A DNA stretch of 64,000 bases from SHZI01 sp031395645 (GTDB lineage: Bacteria > Pseudomonadota > Gammaproteobacteria > Steroidobacterales > GCA-2729495): contig JANNJM010000040.1 of assembly GCA_031395645.1 (NCBI GenBank), positions 31,493 through 95,492 on the forward strand. The letters are read 5' to 3'. Under the pieces are notes generated by a model. It ran no database searches. It saw only the letters and a list, made by a program, of their open reading frames with translations, and was not told where the DNA came from. This document shows positions 16,946-25,101 of this stretch, one piece after another (positions within the stretch are counted from its first letter, which is position 1; every line of letters begins with the position of its first letter). The position numbers and the translations under genes were made by a program.

Positions 16946-19267
16946 TCAAAACTGCCACGACACGCCAAGCGATGGGAGTAGCGGCAGGCTTTGGGTCCGA
17001 TCGAGGACGAAGACGTCGGTGTCGCCAACGTCGATGTCGTACTCAACACAGCAATCGTTCCTGCGATTGAGTGCGTTCGAGAGCTCCAGGAACACCGAGA
17101 CCAGGCCCACACGGGTCTGGAAGCGGCGGGCCGCGCGCAGGTCGAGTGTGGCGTAGTTGCCAAGCCGTTCCCCATTGCGGGGGCCCGTCGTTACAAGGTT
17201 TTCCGGGCCATCGTCTTCAATGGCGGCCAGCGTCGTCGGCCAGCCGTTGCGGTAGGTGGCCGCGGCACTGAGATCCCAGCGCTCCGAACTCCACAGCAAG
17301 CCAGCGCTGAACGCATTGCTCTGGTCCCAGGTACGGCGAAACTCGACGCCGGCAATTTCATCCCGCACGTCCGACCAGGTGTAGCTTGCCCACCAGTCCA
17401 GGCGAGCCGCATCGCGCGACCGGATGGAAACCTCGATGCCCCGGGCAGTCGCGCCGTCGGCCGCAACGCGGATACGATCGGGCTTCAGTTCCGGCAGCAG
17501 CGCGAAGGAATTCAACAGGTTCTCGTAGCGATCGCGGGGATTGCGGTAGTTCTTCGTGTAGGCCTCCAGGCGGCCGGCCACGGCCGGGCCGAGCGCCTGC
17601 TCGATACCCAGCACGAGCTGATCGGCGCGTTCCGGCTTCGCGAAGGTCGTCTCACCGTCGCTGACGGCAAGTTCATCGATCCCCTGGGACTGCCAGTACC
17701 GCCCCCAGCTGGCCCGCAACCGGGTCTCCTCGGTCAGCTGATACAGCAGGCTCACTCTGGGGCTCAGCTCACCGGCGCTGCCGACCAGCGTGGAGCGGTC
17801 CCAGCGCATCCCCAGTTCGGTGGTCCAGTCGCCCGACAGGGCCACCCGCGCATTCAGGTGAGCAGAGTAGTACTCGCCCTCCGGCGCCACGGAGATGGTC
17901 CGCGACCTGAACTCCTCGGTCGGCGCGCCCGGTGTGTCGAACAACACGTCGAATGCCACCTCGTCCGTGTAGTCGTAACGGCCATGGGAGTGGCGGAACT
18001 CGCCTCCGAAATCGAGGCGATGCCCGCCCTGGACGGCAAGCGACCATTGCGTGGAGAGCCCGACGATCCCGGCCGAGCGGCGGTCGTTGAGATTGCCGGA
18101 GGAAAGGCCTGGCTGGTCGGCGGTGCCAGCGCGACGCACCGTGAGATCCGCGTAGGAGAACAGGGTGAAGCCCTCTAGAACTTCTGTCGGCCTGGCGTCC
18201 GCCCGCAGCCAGAGGTAACTGTCGTGGTAGGTGGCAGTCGCCTCCTCTTCGCGGTCAGTGTCGAACACGCGGATATTGTCGTCAAAGATCAGCGCATTGG
18301 CCGACAGCCTGAACTGTTCCGTGAACGCCCACGACACCTTCCCGTGCAGATCCGAGTAGCGGGGTTCGCCCACTTTCTGGCCGGCGAGGTCGAGTACGAG
18401 GTCGAGGTTTCCGCGCCGGGCGGAGACGAGCCAGGTGCCCTGCCCCTCGTTCCAGCCGTCCGAGATCAGGCCGGAGACGTTGAACAGGCTGATGGCGAGG
18501 GCGCGGTAAGCGGTGCCCGGTGGCTCGAAGGCCTCGATGTCGATGACGCCGCTGAGTCGATCACCGTAGGTCGCGGGAAAGGCGCCGGTGTAGACCTCGA
18601 GCCCCTCGATCACCGCCGGATCAATTGAACTGAAGATCGACTGGAAGTCTTTCAGGTGGAATGGATTAAACAGGCGCAGATCGTCGAAGGTCACCAGCGT
18701 CTCATCCGTCGCGCCGCCCCGGACGTTGGTCTTGGCCGAAAGGCCATTGATGGCGGTACCCGGCAGCCGGCCGATGGCACGTAACGGGTCGTCGCCAAGA
18801 TCCGGCAACCGCTCCAGATCCGTGTTGGCCAGGGTGGCGACCGGCAGGACGGGTTCGCGCTGCAGCTCGTAGCGACTGGTGGTGACGAAGAGTTCGGGAA
18901 GCACCGTGAGGCTGGCGGGAACTGTGCTGCTGGCTGCGGCCGCGCTAGCTGCAGACGCAGACCTGACGACCAGAATACTGCCGTAGGGACCCGCCCGGAC
19001 GCTTAGACCATAGGGCTGCAGCGCCTCACCGAGACGAACGACGGGCGTCGTACCAGCCGGTTCATCCCGGACCGGCATGCCGGATCGGACCAGCCCCGAA
19101 CTATAGAGCACGGGCAGTCCGTCCCGTCGCAGGCCCTCAATGACGGCCTCGAGCTCCCTGCCCTGCCAGCTGTCAGCAAAGGCAGCCGATACAGCTACTA
19201 GCAATGCGAGCGCCGATGCGGTCCGGAGCAACATCAGGACGGGCCGGCGCTCAGCGGATATCGTCAC
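16946..19267 (-). CDS. TonB-dependent outer-membrane receptor with N-terminal STN domain
   Basis: A 773-residue protein with a signal peptide (ALALLVAVSAAFA), then an STN (secretin/TonB short N-terminal) signalling domain at about residues 32-100 (AVIEGLRRDGLPVLYSSGLV). A plug follows (GLSAKTNVRGGATDETLVTF, AFPATYGDRLSGVIDIEA), then a beta barrel ending in Phe (GVSWQF). It imports a ligand through the outer membrane with TonB energy. The STN domain and the FecR and sigma genes just upstream make it a cell-surface signalling receptor of the FecA type. The gene overlaps FecR by 17 bases. The ligand is unknown; nothing points to iron in particular. Confidence 0.88.
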   Translation of the reverse strand: MTISAERRPVLMLLRTASALALLVAVSAAFADSWQGRELEAVIEGLRRDGLPVLYSSGLVRSGMPVRDEPAGTTPVVRLGEALQPYGLSVRAGPYGSILVVRSASAASAAAASSTVPASLTVLPELFVTTSRYELQREPVLPVATLANTDLERLPDLGDDPLRAIGRLPGTAINGLSAKTNVRGGATDETLVTFDDLRLFNPFHLKDFQSIFSSIDPAVIEGLEVYTGAFPATYGDRLSGVIDIEAFEPPGTAYRALAISLFNVSGLISDGWNEGQGTWLVSARRGNLDLVLDLAGQKVGEPRYSDLHGKVSWAFTEQFRLSANALIFDDNIRVFDTDREEEATATYHDSYLWLRADARPTEVLEGFTLFSYADLTVRRAGTADQPGLSSGNLNDRRSAGIVGLSTQWSLAVQGGHRLDFGGEFRHSHGRYDYTDEVAFDVLFDTPGAPTEEFRSRTISVAPEGEYYSAHLNARVALSGDWTTELGMRWDRSTLVGSAGELSPRVSLLYQLTEETRLRASWGRYWQSQGIDELAVSDGETTFAKPERADQLVLGIEQALGPAVAGRLEAYTKNYRNPRDRYENLLNSFALLPELKPDRIRVAADGATARGIEVSIRSRDAARLDWWASYTWSDVRDEIAGVEFRRTWDQSNAFSAGLLWSSERWDLSAAATYRNGWPTTLAAIEDDGPENLVTTGPRNGERLGNYATLDLRAARRFQTRVGLVSVFLELSNALNRRNDCCVEYDIDVGDTDVFVLDRTQSLPLLPSLGVSWQF

Positions 19268-20246
19268 CCTGGCCCCGGCCCTTCACCAATAGCGAACCGT
19301 CCGGGAGTATCTCCAATTCCAGATCGGTTGTCGCCAGTACGGTCTGCACCGCCGGCAATGGCGCGAGATTGCGGATACTGCCGTGGAGAATAGTGGATCG
19401 GGTGAGAGCTCTGACTGCCACGGAATCGTAACGAACGGTTCGCCCGGTTTCCCGCATCAACCACTCCAGCAGTTCGTTGAGCGGCATATCCTCGATATCG
19501 GGCGCGCGGGCCACCAGTTGAACCCACTCCCAGGAACCGTCATTCGCGGCAATAGCAGCGCGTTGCACGGCACCGGTCGGGGAAATGAGGAACTGCTCGC
19601 CGGCAACCCCCCGGTACTCCGCGGTGCCAAGCTGCATCAGGACCGCGCCCTCCCGGATCCTGACCCGCTGGGTCCGCTCCCGGTACCGCACCTCGAACTG
19701 CGTCCCCACATCACGCGTTACACCAACCGGGGTGACGATCTCGATCGTTTCTGCGGCCGCGCCGGAGTCCACATAAACGGTGCCGGCTAGTATCTCGACA
19801 CGACTCGGGGCCGTAAGGCGCACCTCCGTCAGTTCATCGAGCCGCAACGACGCACCCTGCACCAGGATGAGACCCACACGACCACCCCGTCCGGTCCGCA
19901 CCTGGCTGCCGGCCAGCAGCTTGCGGTCGCGCGCGAGCGGCGCCCATGCGGCCCCCTCGTCACCACGGAAGGTCGCTTCGCCAATGAACTGGTCGCTCAG
20001 CGCGACGGGCATGGTCGGTCCGGTCTGCAGGGTCGCAAACCCGATGCCGACGGCGGCGAGCACGGTGGCCGCGGCGGCCATCCGCCACAGTGTCCGTTGC
20101 TGGCGCGACCGAAGCTTTATCTGCAGTGTGGCACTGGCTGCGGCGAACACACGGTCCCGGATCTCCGGCGGGGCCTGCTCGCGGCGACCGGCAGCACGCA
20201 CGATCCTTCCGAGCAGATCCAGGTCCTGACGCGGATCCATACTCAT
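19251..20246 (-). CDS. FecR-type anti-sigma regulator
   Basis: A 331-residue membrane protein. A cytoplasmic N-terminal part comes first, then one membrane helix (MAAAATVLAAVGIGFATL). The periplasmic FecR domain follows (GRVGLILVQGASLRLDE, VRIREGAVLMQLG), with a C-terminal STN-like segment (MPLNELLEWLMRETGRTV). It would pass the signal from the receptor's STN domain to the sigma factor. The ATG at 20246 starts 2 bases after the sigma stop and has GAAGTGAG upstream; the longer frame starting at 20300 would overlap the sigma gene. It is co-transcribed with both neighbours. Confidence 0.87.
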   Translation of the reverse strand: MSMDPRQDLDLLGRIVRAAGRREQAPPEIRDRVFAAASATLQIKLRSRQQRTLWRMAAAATVLAAVGIGFATLQTGPTMPVALSDQFIGEATFRGDEGAAWAPLARDRKLLAGSQVRTGRGGRVGLILVQGASLRLDELTEVRLTAPSRVEILAGTVYVDSGAAAETIEIVTPVGVTRDVGTQFEVRYRERTQRVRIREGAVLMQLGTAEYRGVAGEQFLISPTGAVQRAAIAANDGSWEWVQLVARAPDIEDMPLNELLEWLMRETGRTVRYDSVAVRALTRSTILHGSIRNLAPLPAVQTVLATTDLELEILPDGSLLVKGRGQGDDIR

Positions 20247-20247
20247 C

Positions 20248-20883
20248 TCACTTCTCCCGCCCGGCGGGCGACGTCGTACCCGGCATGCCATCGGTGCCAC
20301 CGAGCGCCAGCAGGGCTTCGCGAAAGGCCTGTCGCGCCCGTCCGAGCAGTGATTCCGCCGCTTTGACGCTCAGGGTGAGCCGGCTCGCAATTTCTGCGAC
20401 CGGCAGTTCGTCGACGTATTTCCATTCGAGCACATCTCCATAGCGCTCCGGGAGGTGATCCAGGGTGGCCTGCACGAGCCGCGTGACGTCGCGCCTCATC
20501 AGGTCCGCTTCGCCGCGTTCGCCATCCGGATCAGTCAACGCGGCAAGGACCGCCTGGATCTCCGGACTGTCCTCGATGGAGACCATCCGGCGCTTCTCCT
20601 GACTTTGGCGCCTGAAGAAATCCATCACCAGGTTGTTGCAGATCTGGCAGAACCACGTGTAGAGCGCCGCCTCTCCGCGGTAGCTGTCGAGCCCCTCAAT
20701 TGCACGGCAGAAGGTCTGTTGCACCACCTCGCCCGCCGCATCGGCATCCCCATTGAGGCGGGACAGCGCAAAACGGTACAGGCGCGGGAAGTACTGGTCG
20801 AACAGCTGGCGAAAAGCGGCCTGGTCGCCCCGGAGGACCTTCCGGGCAGTCGCCAGATCAAGGTGTTGCATCACCGGGGTCAC
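20248..20883 (-). CDS. ECF-type RNA polymerase sigma factor
   Basis: A 211-residue sigma-70 family protein of the extracytoplasmic-function group. Region 2 is RQLFDQYFPRLYRFALSRL with TWFCQICNNLVMDFFRR, and region 4 is LPERYGDVLEWKYVDELPVA followed by EIASRLTLSVKAAESLLGRA. It is the first gene of the sigma, FecR, TonB-receptor operon. It would be freed by FecR when the receptor binds ligand, and would then transcribe at least the receptor. Met5 is an alternative start. Upstream, 20930-20957 holds an inverted ATCCTT/AAGGAT pair that might be regulatory, but this is weak. Confidence 0.9.
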   Translation of the reverse strand: MTPVMQHLDLATARKVLRGDQAAFRQLFDQYFPRLYRFALSRLNGDADAAGEVVQQTFCRAIEGLDSYRGEAALYTWFCQICNNLVMDFFRRQSQEKRRMVSIEDSPEIQAVLAALTDPDGERGEADLMRRDVTRLVQATLDHLPERYGDVLEWKYVDELPVAEIASRLTLSVKAAESLLGRARQAFREALLALGGTDGMPGTTSPAGREK

Positions 20884-21055
20884 GTCGGGGCGTCCTCTGC
20901 TCGATACCGGTTAGACGGGCTGGAGCGGAAAATCCTTCGCGGTTGAACTTTAAGGATGCTAGGCCCGAAGGATTGGGCGGCCAGCCGCGTCGAAGTGGTA
21001 ACAGGCCAATAAACCGGCCTGCAAACCGCGGAACAACCCAAGGGAGAAACCAGCC

Positions 21056-21994
21056 ATGAAGACCTTAGTTGTCAGTGTGGGACTGACGCTTGCAGTGCTC
21101 AGCCAGCACGCCGATGCGACCAGCAAGCCAAAGAAGGAACGTGCCTGCAGCAGTACCGCCGCGGTAGCCTACACCGCGTGTGTCTACGAGGTCCTGGACG
21201 ACTTCTGGCTCGCGACGGGCAAGTGCAGGAACTTCGCAGATGCCAGCGACCGTGCGGAATGCGTCGCGGATCTGAAGAGCTTTCCGCGGGACGGCCGGGA
21301 GGAGTGCTCGGACCAGAAGGAGGCCCGCCTTGACCTGTGCGAGGACCTGGGCGAAGCCCCTTATGACCCGCCGTTCGAGCCGTCTCTCTTCGTCAATCCA
21401 GCCGACATTGGCGGTAGTGTGGCGCCCAATCCTTACCTGCCGATCATTGCCGGCCGAACGCTCGTCTACCAGGGCGGTGACGAGACCGTCACGGTAAAGT
21501 TCACGGGCGACATTAAGCTGATCAGCGGCGTGCCCTGCGCCGTGGTCAGCGACATCGTCGAGGTGGACGGGCAAGTGGTCGAGAACACCATCGACTGGTT
21601 CGCCCAGGACCTGCAAGGCAACGTCTGGTATTGCGGCGAAGCCGTGCAGGACTTCGAGGACGGTGAGCTCGTGAGTCTGGACGGATCATTCAAGGCAGGC
21701 GTGGATGGTGCGAAGCCCGGCATCCTGATGAAGGCGGCGCCGATGATCGAAGACACCTACCGCCTGGAGTTCGACCTGGGTAACGCCGAGGACACGGCCG
21801 AAGTGCTGAGCCTGACCGGCAGGGCGACCACGCCCGCCTTCTCCTGCGCAGGCACGTGCCTGATTACGGAGGACACCTCACCCCTGTCACCCGACGCCCT
21901 GGAGAACAAGTACTACGCGCCGGGTGTGGGCATGATCCTGGAGGTCAAGCCGAACACCGGCGAGCGCCTGGAGCTGATCCGGATTATCGACTGA
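21056..21994 (+). CDS. Secreted protein of unknown function
   Basis: A 312-residue protein with a signal peptide (MKTLVVSVGLTLAVLSQHADA) and a good ribosome site (AAGGGAGAAA). After a cysteine-rich region (residues 30-95, eight cysteines) comes a beta-rich part that includes YLPIIAGRTLVYQGGDETV and YYAPGVGMILEVK. That pattern is seen in many secreted proteins that I can recognise only as a general type. No catalytic motif is visible. It is divergent from the sigma operon and so could be a target of that sigma factor, which is inference from position. A strong terminator follows. Confidence 0.6.
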   Translation: MKTLVVSVGLTLAVLSQHADATSKPKKERACSSTAAVAYTACVYEVLDDFWLATGKCRNFADASDRAECVADLKSFPRDGREECSDQKEARLDLCEDLGEAPYDPPFEPSLFVNPADIGGSVAPNPYLPIIAGRTLVYQGGDETVTVKFTGDIKLISGVPCAVVSDIVEVDGQVVENTIDWFAQDLQGNVWYCGEAVQDFEDGELVSLDGSFKAGVDGAKPGILMKAAPMIEDTYRLEFDLGNAEDTAEVLSLTGRATTPAFSCAGTCLITEDTSPLSPDALENKYYAPGVGMILEVKPNTGERLELIRIID

Positions 21995-22025
21995 GCAACA
22001 CAGCAACCGCAGGAGCACGGCGACT

Positions 22026-22047
22026 GTAGGAGCGCCTTCAGGCGCGA
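22026..22047. repeat. REP-like element
   Basis: GTAGGAGCGCCTTCAGGCGC plus GA, 32 bases after the stop of the secreted-protein gene. It pairs with an inverted copy at 22101, with the terminator between them. Confidence 0.8.
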
Positions 22048-22058
22048 CCGAAAATAGC

Positions 22059-22088
22059 AACGGCGGGCAGCAATGCCCGCCGTTTTTT
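22059..22088 (+). terminator. Intrinsic terminator
   Basis: Ten-base stem AACGGCGGGC, loop AGCAAT, complementary arm, then a run of T. It ends the secreted-protein transcript on the plus strand. The arm opens with AA, so minus-strand readout has no comparable U-tract. Confidence 0.85.
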
Positions 22089-22100
22089 CGCGCCAGCCGG

Positions 22101-22122
22101 TCGCGTCTGAAGGCGCTCCTAC
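22101..22122. repeat. REP-like element containing the cupin gene stop
   Basis: TCGCGTCTGAAGGCGCTCCT plus AC. On the minus strand its TAG (22119-22121) ends the cupin gene directly after a run of Lys codons. Confidence 0.8.
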
Positions 22123-23099
22123 TTCTTCTTGCGGGCCCGCCTCGCGGTCCCGACCTGGCTCTTGCTCACGCTGCCACCCACCGGTTCGCCATGGAGCATG
22201 CGTACCTGGGGATCGTTGTGATAATCCGGATTCTCGAAGTCCGGCGGACCGTGCGGGTGGTTGTGCCCATCGGAGGCCGTCCACTGGTAGAGCTGCGGAC
22301 GCTTGCGGTAGAGGTTTGCGGCCGCACGCAGCTTGTTCTCGTCCGGGTTGGTCCACGGGTTAAAGTGGAAGTAGTTGAACAGGATCGAGTCCGTCCGGCC
22401 GAAGGCGATGGTGCCGTACTTGCAGCGGAATGAGCCGTGGTTGATGTACGGCGGCCGCCAGAAGTAGCCACCGGTCGGCAGCTCTCCGAACTGCATCATC
22501 CAGGACGTACCCCAGATGTGGTACGACTCCTCGGCGCTGTCGTGGTAGGAGATGTTGTCCTGGGCGAACCGCGGCGTCATGCAATAGAGAAAGCTCAGTG
22601 CCTCGGTCAAGGGATCGTAGTGCAGCAGCTTGATCAGGCAGCCCGTCGCTACAGACGGCGACACGATGCTGCCGCCGCCCCAGGGCCGATCCTCGTAACT
22701 GTTGACCGACGAGAAGGCGTCCGTGAGGGCGAGCTGGTGGTTTTTATCCGACTCCACGTAGCTTGGCTCGCTGTCGTTGAACATCACCAGGGCTTCCGCG
22801 CCCTGCGGAACCTCAATGACGCCCACGGCCATGCCTGCGGGTATAAAGGCGTAGTGCCCTTCCGTCCAGGTCTGCTTGCCGACCTTGATCTTGCCGTTCA
22901 GGACGAAGATCTCCATGTCGGAGTAGCTCAAACCCGGCTTGCGCTTGAAGCCGCCGTCGAAGCGCACCTTGAGGGTGCAGGCACCGGTGTCGGTGTCGAG
23001 TGACAGCACTTTGTAGTTGCTGCCCCTGAAGCCAGAAACGCCAAACTTCTTGAACGGATGGTCAAGTTCGACGTACGGCTCAATATGCGGTCGTGCCAC
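22119..23099 (-). CDS. Cupin-type protein (DUF4437-like)
   Basis: A 326-residue protein starting GTG 23099 (VARPHIEPYVELDHPF). The longer frame to 23255 would overlap the upstream 88-residue gene. A cupin barrel is visible in DMEIFVLNGKIKVGKQTW, GHYAFIPAGMAVGVIEVPQG and a second half around SAEESYHIWGTSW. The C-terminus is basic (ARRARKKK). It is the last gene of the isochorismatase, deacetylase, 88-aa, cupin set. Cupins bind metals and act as oxygenases, isomerases or sensors; the reaction here is unknown. Confidence 0.68.
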   Translation of the reverse strand: MARPHIEPYVELDHPFKKFGVSGFRGSNYKVLSLDTDTGACTLKVRFDGGFKRKPGLSYSDMEIFVLNGKIKVGKQTWTEGHYAFIPAGMAVGVIEVPQGAEALVMFNDSEPSYVESDKNHQLALTDAFSSVNSYEDRPWGGGSIVSPSVATGCLIKLLHYDPLTEALSFLYCMTPRFAQDNISYHDSAEESYHIWGTSWMMQFGELPTGGYFWRPPYINHGSFRCKYGTIAFGRTDSILFNYFHFNPWTNPDENKLRAAANLYRKRPQLYQWTASDGHNHPHGPPDFENPDYHNDPQVRMLHGEPVGGSVSKSQVGTARRARKKK

Positions 23100-23128
23100 G
23101 AAACTACTCCTAACTGATTGCCCGGGTC

Positions 23129-23395
23129 CTAGAAGACGACCTGGTGCTTGCCCTTGGGCTTCTTGGCGATTTCGCCAGGCTTGATCACCCGCTTGGTGTC
23201 GCCCGAAACGTTGAAGCCCCTCGTCTGAATGATCTGCAGGAACTGCTCCACCCACTTTTCGCGCTGGGGGCCGAGTTCATCCTGCTCCTTGACGATCGCA
23301 GCGTAGCGCTTCTTCTGCTCTGCGATGTTTTCCCTGAACCAGGCGTCGGCCTCCTTCGACCGGGCCGGCTTGGCGTCCTGTACTCGTTTGGCCAT
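23129..23395 (-). CDS. Small charged protein of unknown function
   Basis: An 88-residue protein rich in Lys, Glu and Gln with a helical middle (ADAWFRENIAEQKKRYAAIV) and no signal or membrane segment. It lies 10 bases downstream of the deacetylase-type gene and 29 bases before the cupin gene, so it is co-transcribed and may be an accessory subunit. I do not recognise a family. Confidence 0.55.
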   Translation of the reverse strand: MAKRVQDAKPARSKEADAWFRENIAEQKKRYAAIVKEQDELGPQREKWVEQFLQIIQTRGFNVSGDTKRVIKPGEIAKKPKGKHQVVF

Positions 23396-23405
23396 GTGGC
23401 TTTCC

Positions 23406-24329
23406 TTACTTCGAATTCTTGCGGTACCAGTCGTTCACCTCATCGCCGGTCGTCATCCACACGTCTTTGTGGCTGGCGATGTGGGCAAAGGCCCGCTTGA
23501 GGTGCTTGAACTTGTTGGGCTGCCCGACCCAGAAGGTGTGCAGGCAGATCGGCATGCACCGCGCGTTGTCTGCGCCCTCGTCGTAGAGCACGTCGAACTG
23601 GTCGACGATCATGTCGCCGAAAGCCTCCGAGCTCACGCCCGCGTTAGCGAAGGCCGGGATGTCGTTCAGCTCCACGGTGTAGGGTACAGAGTTGAGGCTG
23701 CCCTTTTTCACATTAAAGGGGAACGGGTGATCGTCAGCGGTGTAGTCGCACAGGTACTCCACACCCATCTCCGCAAGTATGTTGGGCGTGTTGTTGGTGT
23801 GGGTGAGAAAAGGTGACAGCCAGCCCTTGGTCTTGCGGCCGATGGCCTTCTCCATGGACTTCAGTACACCACCGATAATCTCGCGTTCCTTCTTCTCATC
23901 GATACCGGAAAGAAAGTTCGCAGGGGCGTTATTGATGCCATGACCGATGAAGGCCCACTTGCGCTTGTTCGTCTCGTCGATGATGCGCGGGTACTCGCGG
24001 ATGATCTCGGAGTTCAGGCAGACCGTCCCGCGCATGCCGAGCTTGTCCATCAACTCGATCATCCTCCAGAGCCCAACCCGGTTGCCGTAGTCGCGCCAGC
24101 CGTAGTTCAGAGGATCCGGATTGAACTGCTGCGTCCCGGGAATGATGGCTGTACCCGGAACGTTATGGGGGAAGTGCTCGATATTGATGTACGGAATGAC
24201 CGCCACCCGGGCACCCTTGGGGAGCCTCCACTTCGGCCGGTCGATGATGGGGACGTAGTCGTAGTGAGGACTCTGGGTAAGCTTGCTGCGATCCACTTTC
24301 GGAGCCGCCTTTTCTGACTTTTTGGCCAT
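23406..24329 (-). CDS. Polysaccharide deacetylase-type hydrolase (PuuE-like)
   Basis: A 307-residue protein of the NodB/carbohydrate-esterase-4 fold. RVAVIPYINIEHFPHN is the first strand, where the usual Asp-Asp pair is replaced by NIE. GMRGTVCLNSEIIREYP, WAFIGHGINN and GWLSPFLTHTNNTPNILAE follow. The sequence is closest to the allantoinase/PuuE branch, which opens C-N bonds in ring amides instead of deacetylating sugars. With an isochorismatase-type hydrolase upstream it could form a two-step amide-hydrolysing route; this is inference. Confidence 0.72.
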   Translation of the reverse strand: MAKKSEKAAPKVDRSKLTQSPHYDYVPIIDRPKWRLPKGARVAVIPYINIEHFPHNVPGTAIIPGTQQFNPDPLNYGWRDYGNRVGLWRMIELMDKLGMRGTVCLNSEIIREYPRIIDETNKRKWAFIGHGINNAPANFLSGIDEKKEREIIGGVLKSMEKAIGRKTKGWLSPFLTHTNNTPNILAEMGVEYLCDYTADDHPFPFNVKKGSLNSVPYTVELNDIPAFANAGVSSEAFGDMIVDQFDVLYDEGADNARCMPICLHTFWVGQPNKFKHLKRAFAHIASHKDVWMTTGDEVNDWYRKNSK

Positions 24330-24371
24330 GGGTTCGTTCCCCTGATTGTCGTGGTTCTTAAAAATTTCCGG

Positions 24372-24393
24372 TCGCGCCTGAAGGCGCTCCTAC
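24372..24393. repeat. REP-like element containing the isochorismatase gene stop
   Basis: TCGCGCCTGAAGGCGCTCCT plus AC. On the minus strand its TAG (24390-24392) is the stop codon of the cysteine-hydrolase gene. Confidence 0.8.
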
Positions 24394-25022
24394 AGGCCCT
24401 TGATGTACTGCATGGCTTCCGCCTTGCTGATGACATCGCCGTACTTTGCGTTGATATCGAAAAGGTTGGCCTCGTGGGGTCCGTCGTGGCGATCGCCCAC
24501 GCACTCCCGGATGACGATGGGCCGGAAGCCATTTTGCACGGCATCAACCGCCGAGGCCCGGATGCAGCCGGACGTGGTGCAGCCGGTGATCAGCACGGTA
24601 TCCGCACCCATGGCGGTCAGCGTGGCCGCGAGCGACGTGCCAAAGAAGCAGCTCGCGTAGTTCTTCACGATCACGAGTTCGCCCTTCTTCGGCTCCACAC
24701 CTTTGCAGAACTGGGCGTACTTGTTGCCCGGCACCAGGCTCTTCAGAACCGGGGCTTTCTTGATCCAGACGCCGCCGTCGGCAAAGTCGGACGGGTTGTA
24801 GAGGACTCGCGTGTGAATGATGGGCATCTTCTTAGCCCGCGCCGCTCTCAACAGTGCCGGCATCTCGCTCACAGCTGTCACGACACCTGGCGCGAACAGC
24901 GGGGCGCCCTTCAGCGTGTAGCCCTGGAGCAGGTCGATGACCAGGAGAGCGGTCTTCTTGCCGAAGCCGAGCCGGTTATCCCATACGCCAGCGTAGTTCC
25001 TGGCGGCAGTTGCCTCAGCCAT
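24390..25022 (-). CDS. Isochorismatase-family cysteine hydrolase
   Basis: A 210-residue enzyme starting MAEATAARN (25022). The catalytic triad is visible: Asp in ALLVIDLLQGYT, Lys in VIVKNYASCFFGT and Cys in ITGCTTSGCIRAS, with the usual cis-peptide region next to the Cys. The closest type is N-carbamoylsarcosine amidase or a related carbamoyl/amide hydrolase. It is the first gene of the set that ends with the cupin, and it faces the Rieske copy 2 region upstream on the same strand. Confidence 0.83.
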   Translation of the reverse strand: MAEATAARNYAGVWDNRLGFGKKTALLVIDLLQGYTLKGAPLFAPGVVTAVSEMPALLRAARAKKMPIIHTRVLYNPSDFADGGVWIKKAPVLKSLVPGNKYAQFCKGVEPKKGELVIVKNYASCFFGTSLAATLTAMGADTVLITGCTTSGCIRASAVDAVQNGFRPIVIRECVGDRHDGPHEANLFDINAKYGDVISKAEAMQYIKGL

Positions 25023-25101
25023 CCCGTCGTCCCCCTGAAAAGTTAGCCATAGTTCCACTGAACCGTGCTACCCGCAAGCCTGGAAAAGCTGCGGGCCGGA
25101 T

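Noticed and set aside
16991..18178. A 395-codon plus-strand frame
   Set aside because: It is antisense to the TonB receptor, with composition of a shadow frame.
16946..20883. Ferric citrate uptake system
   Set aside because: The module type is FecI-FecR-FecA, but no periplasmic or ABC iron transport genes are present and the ligand is unknown.
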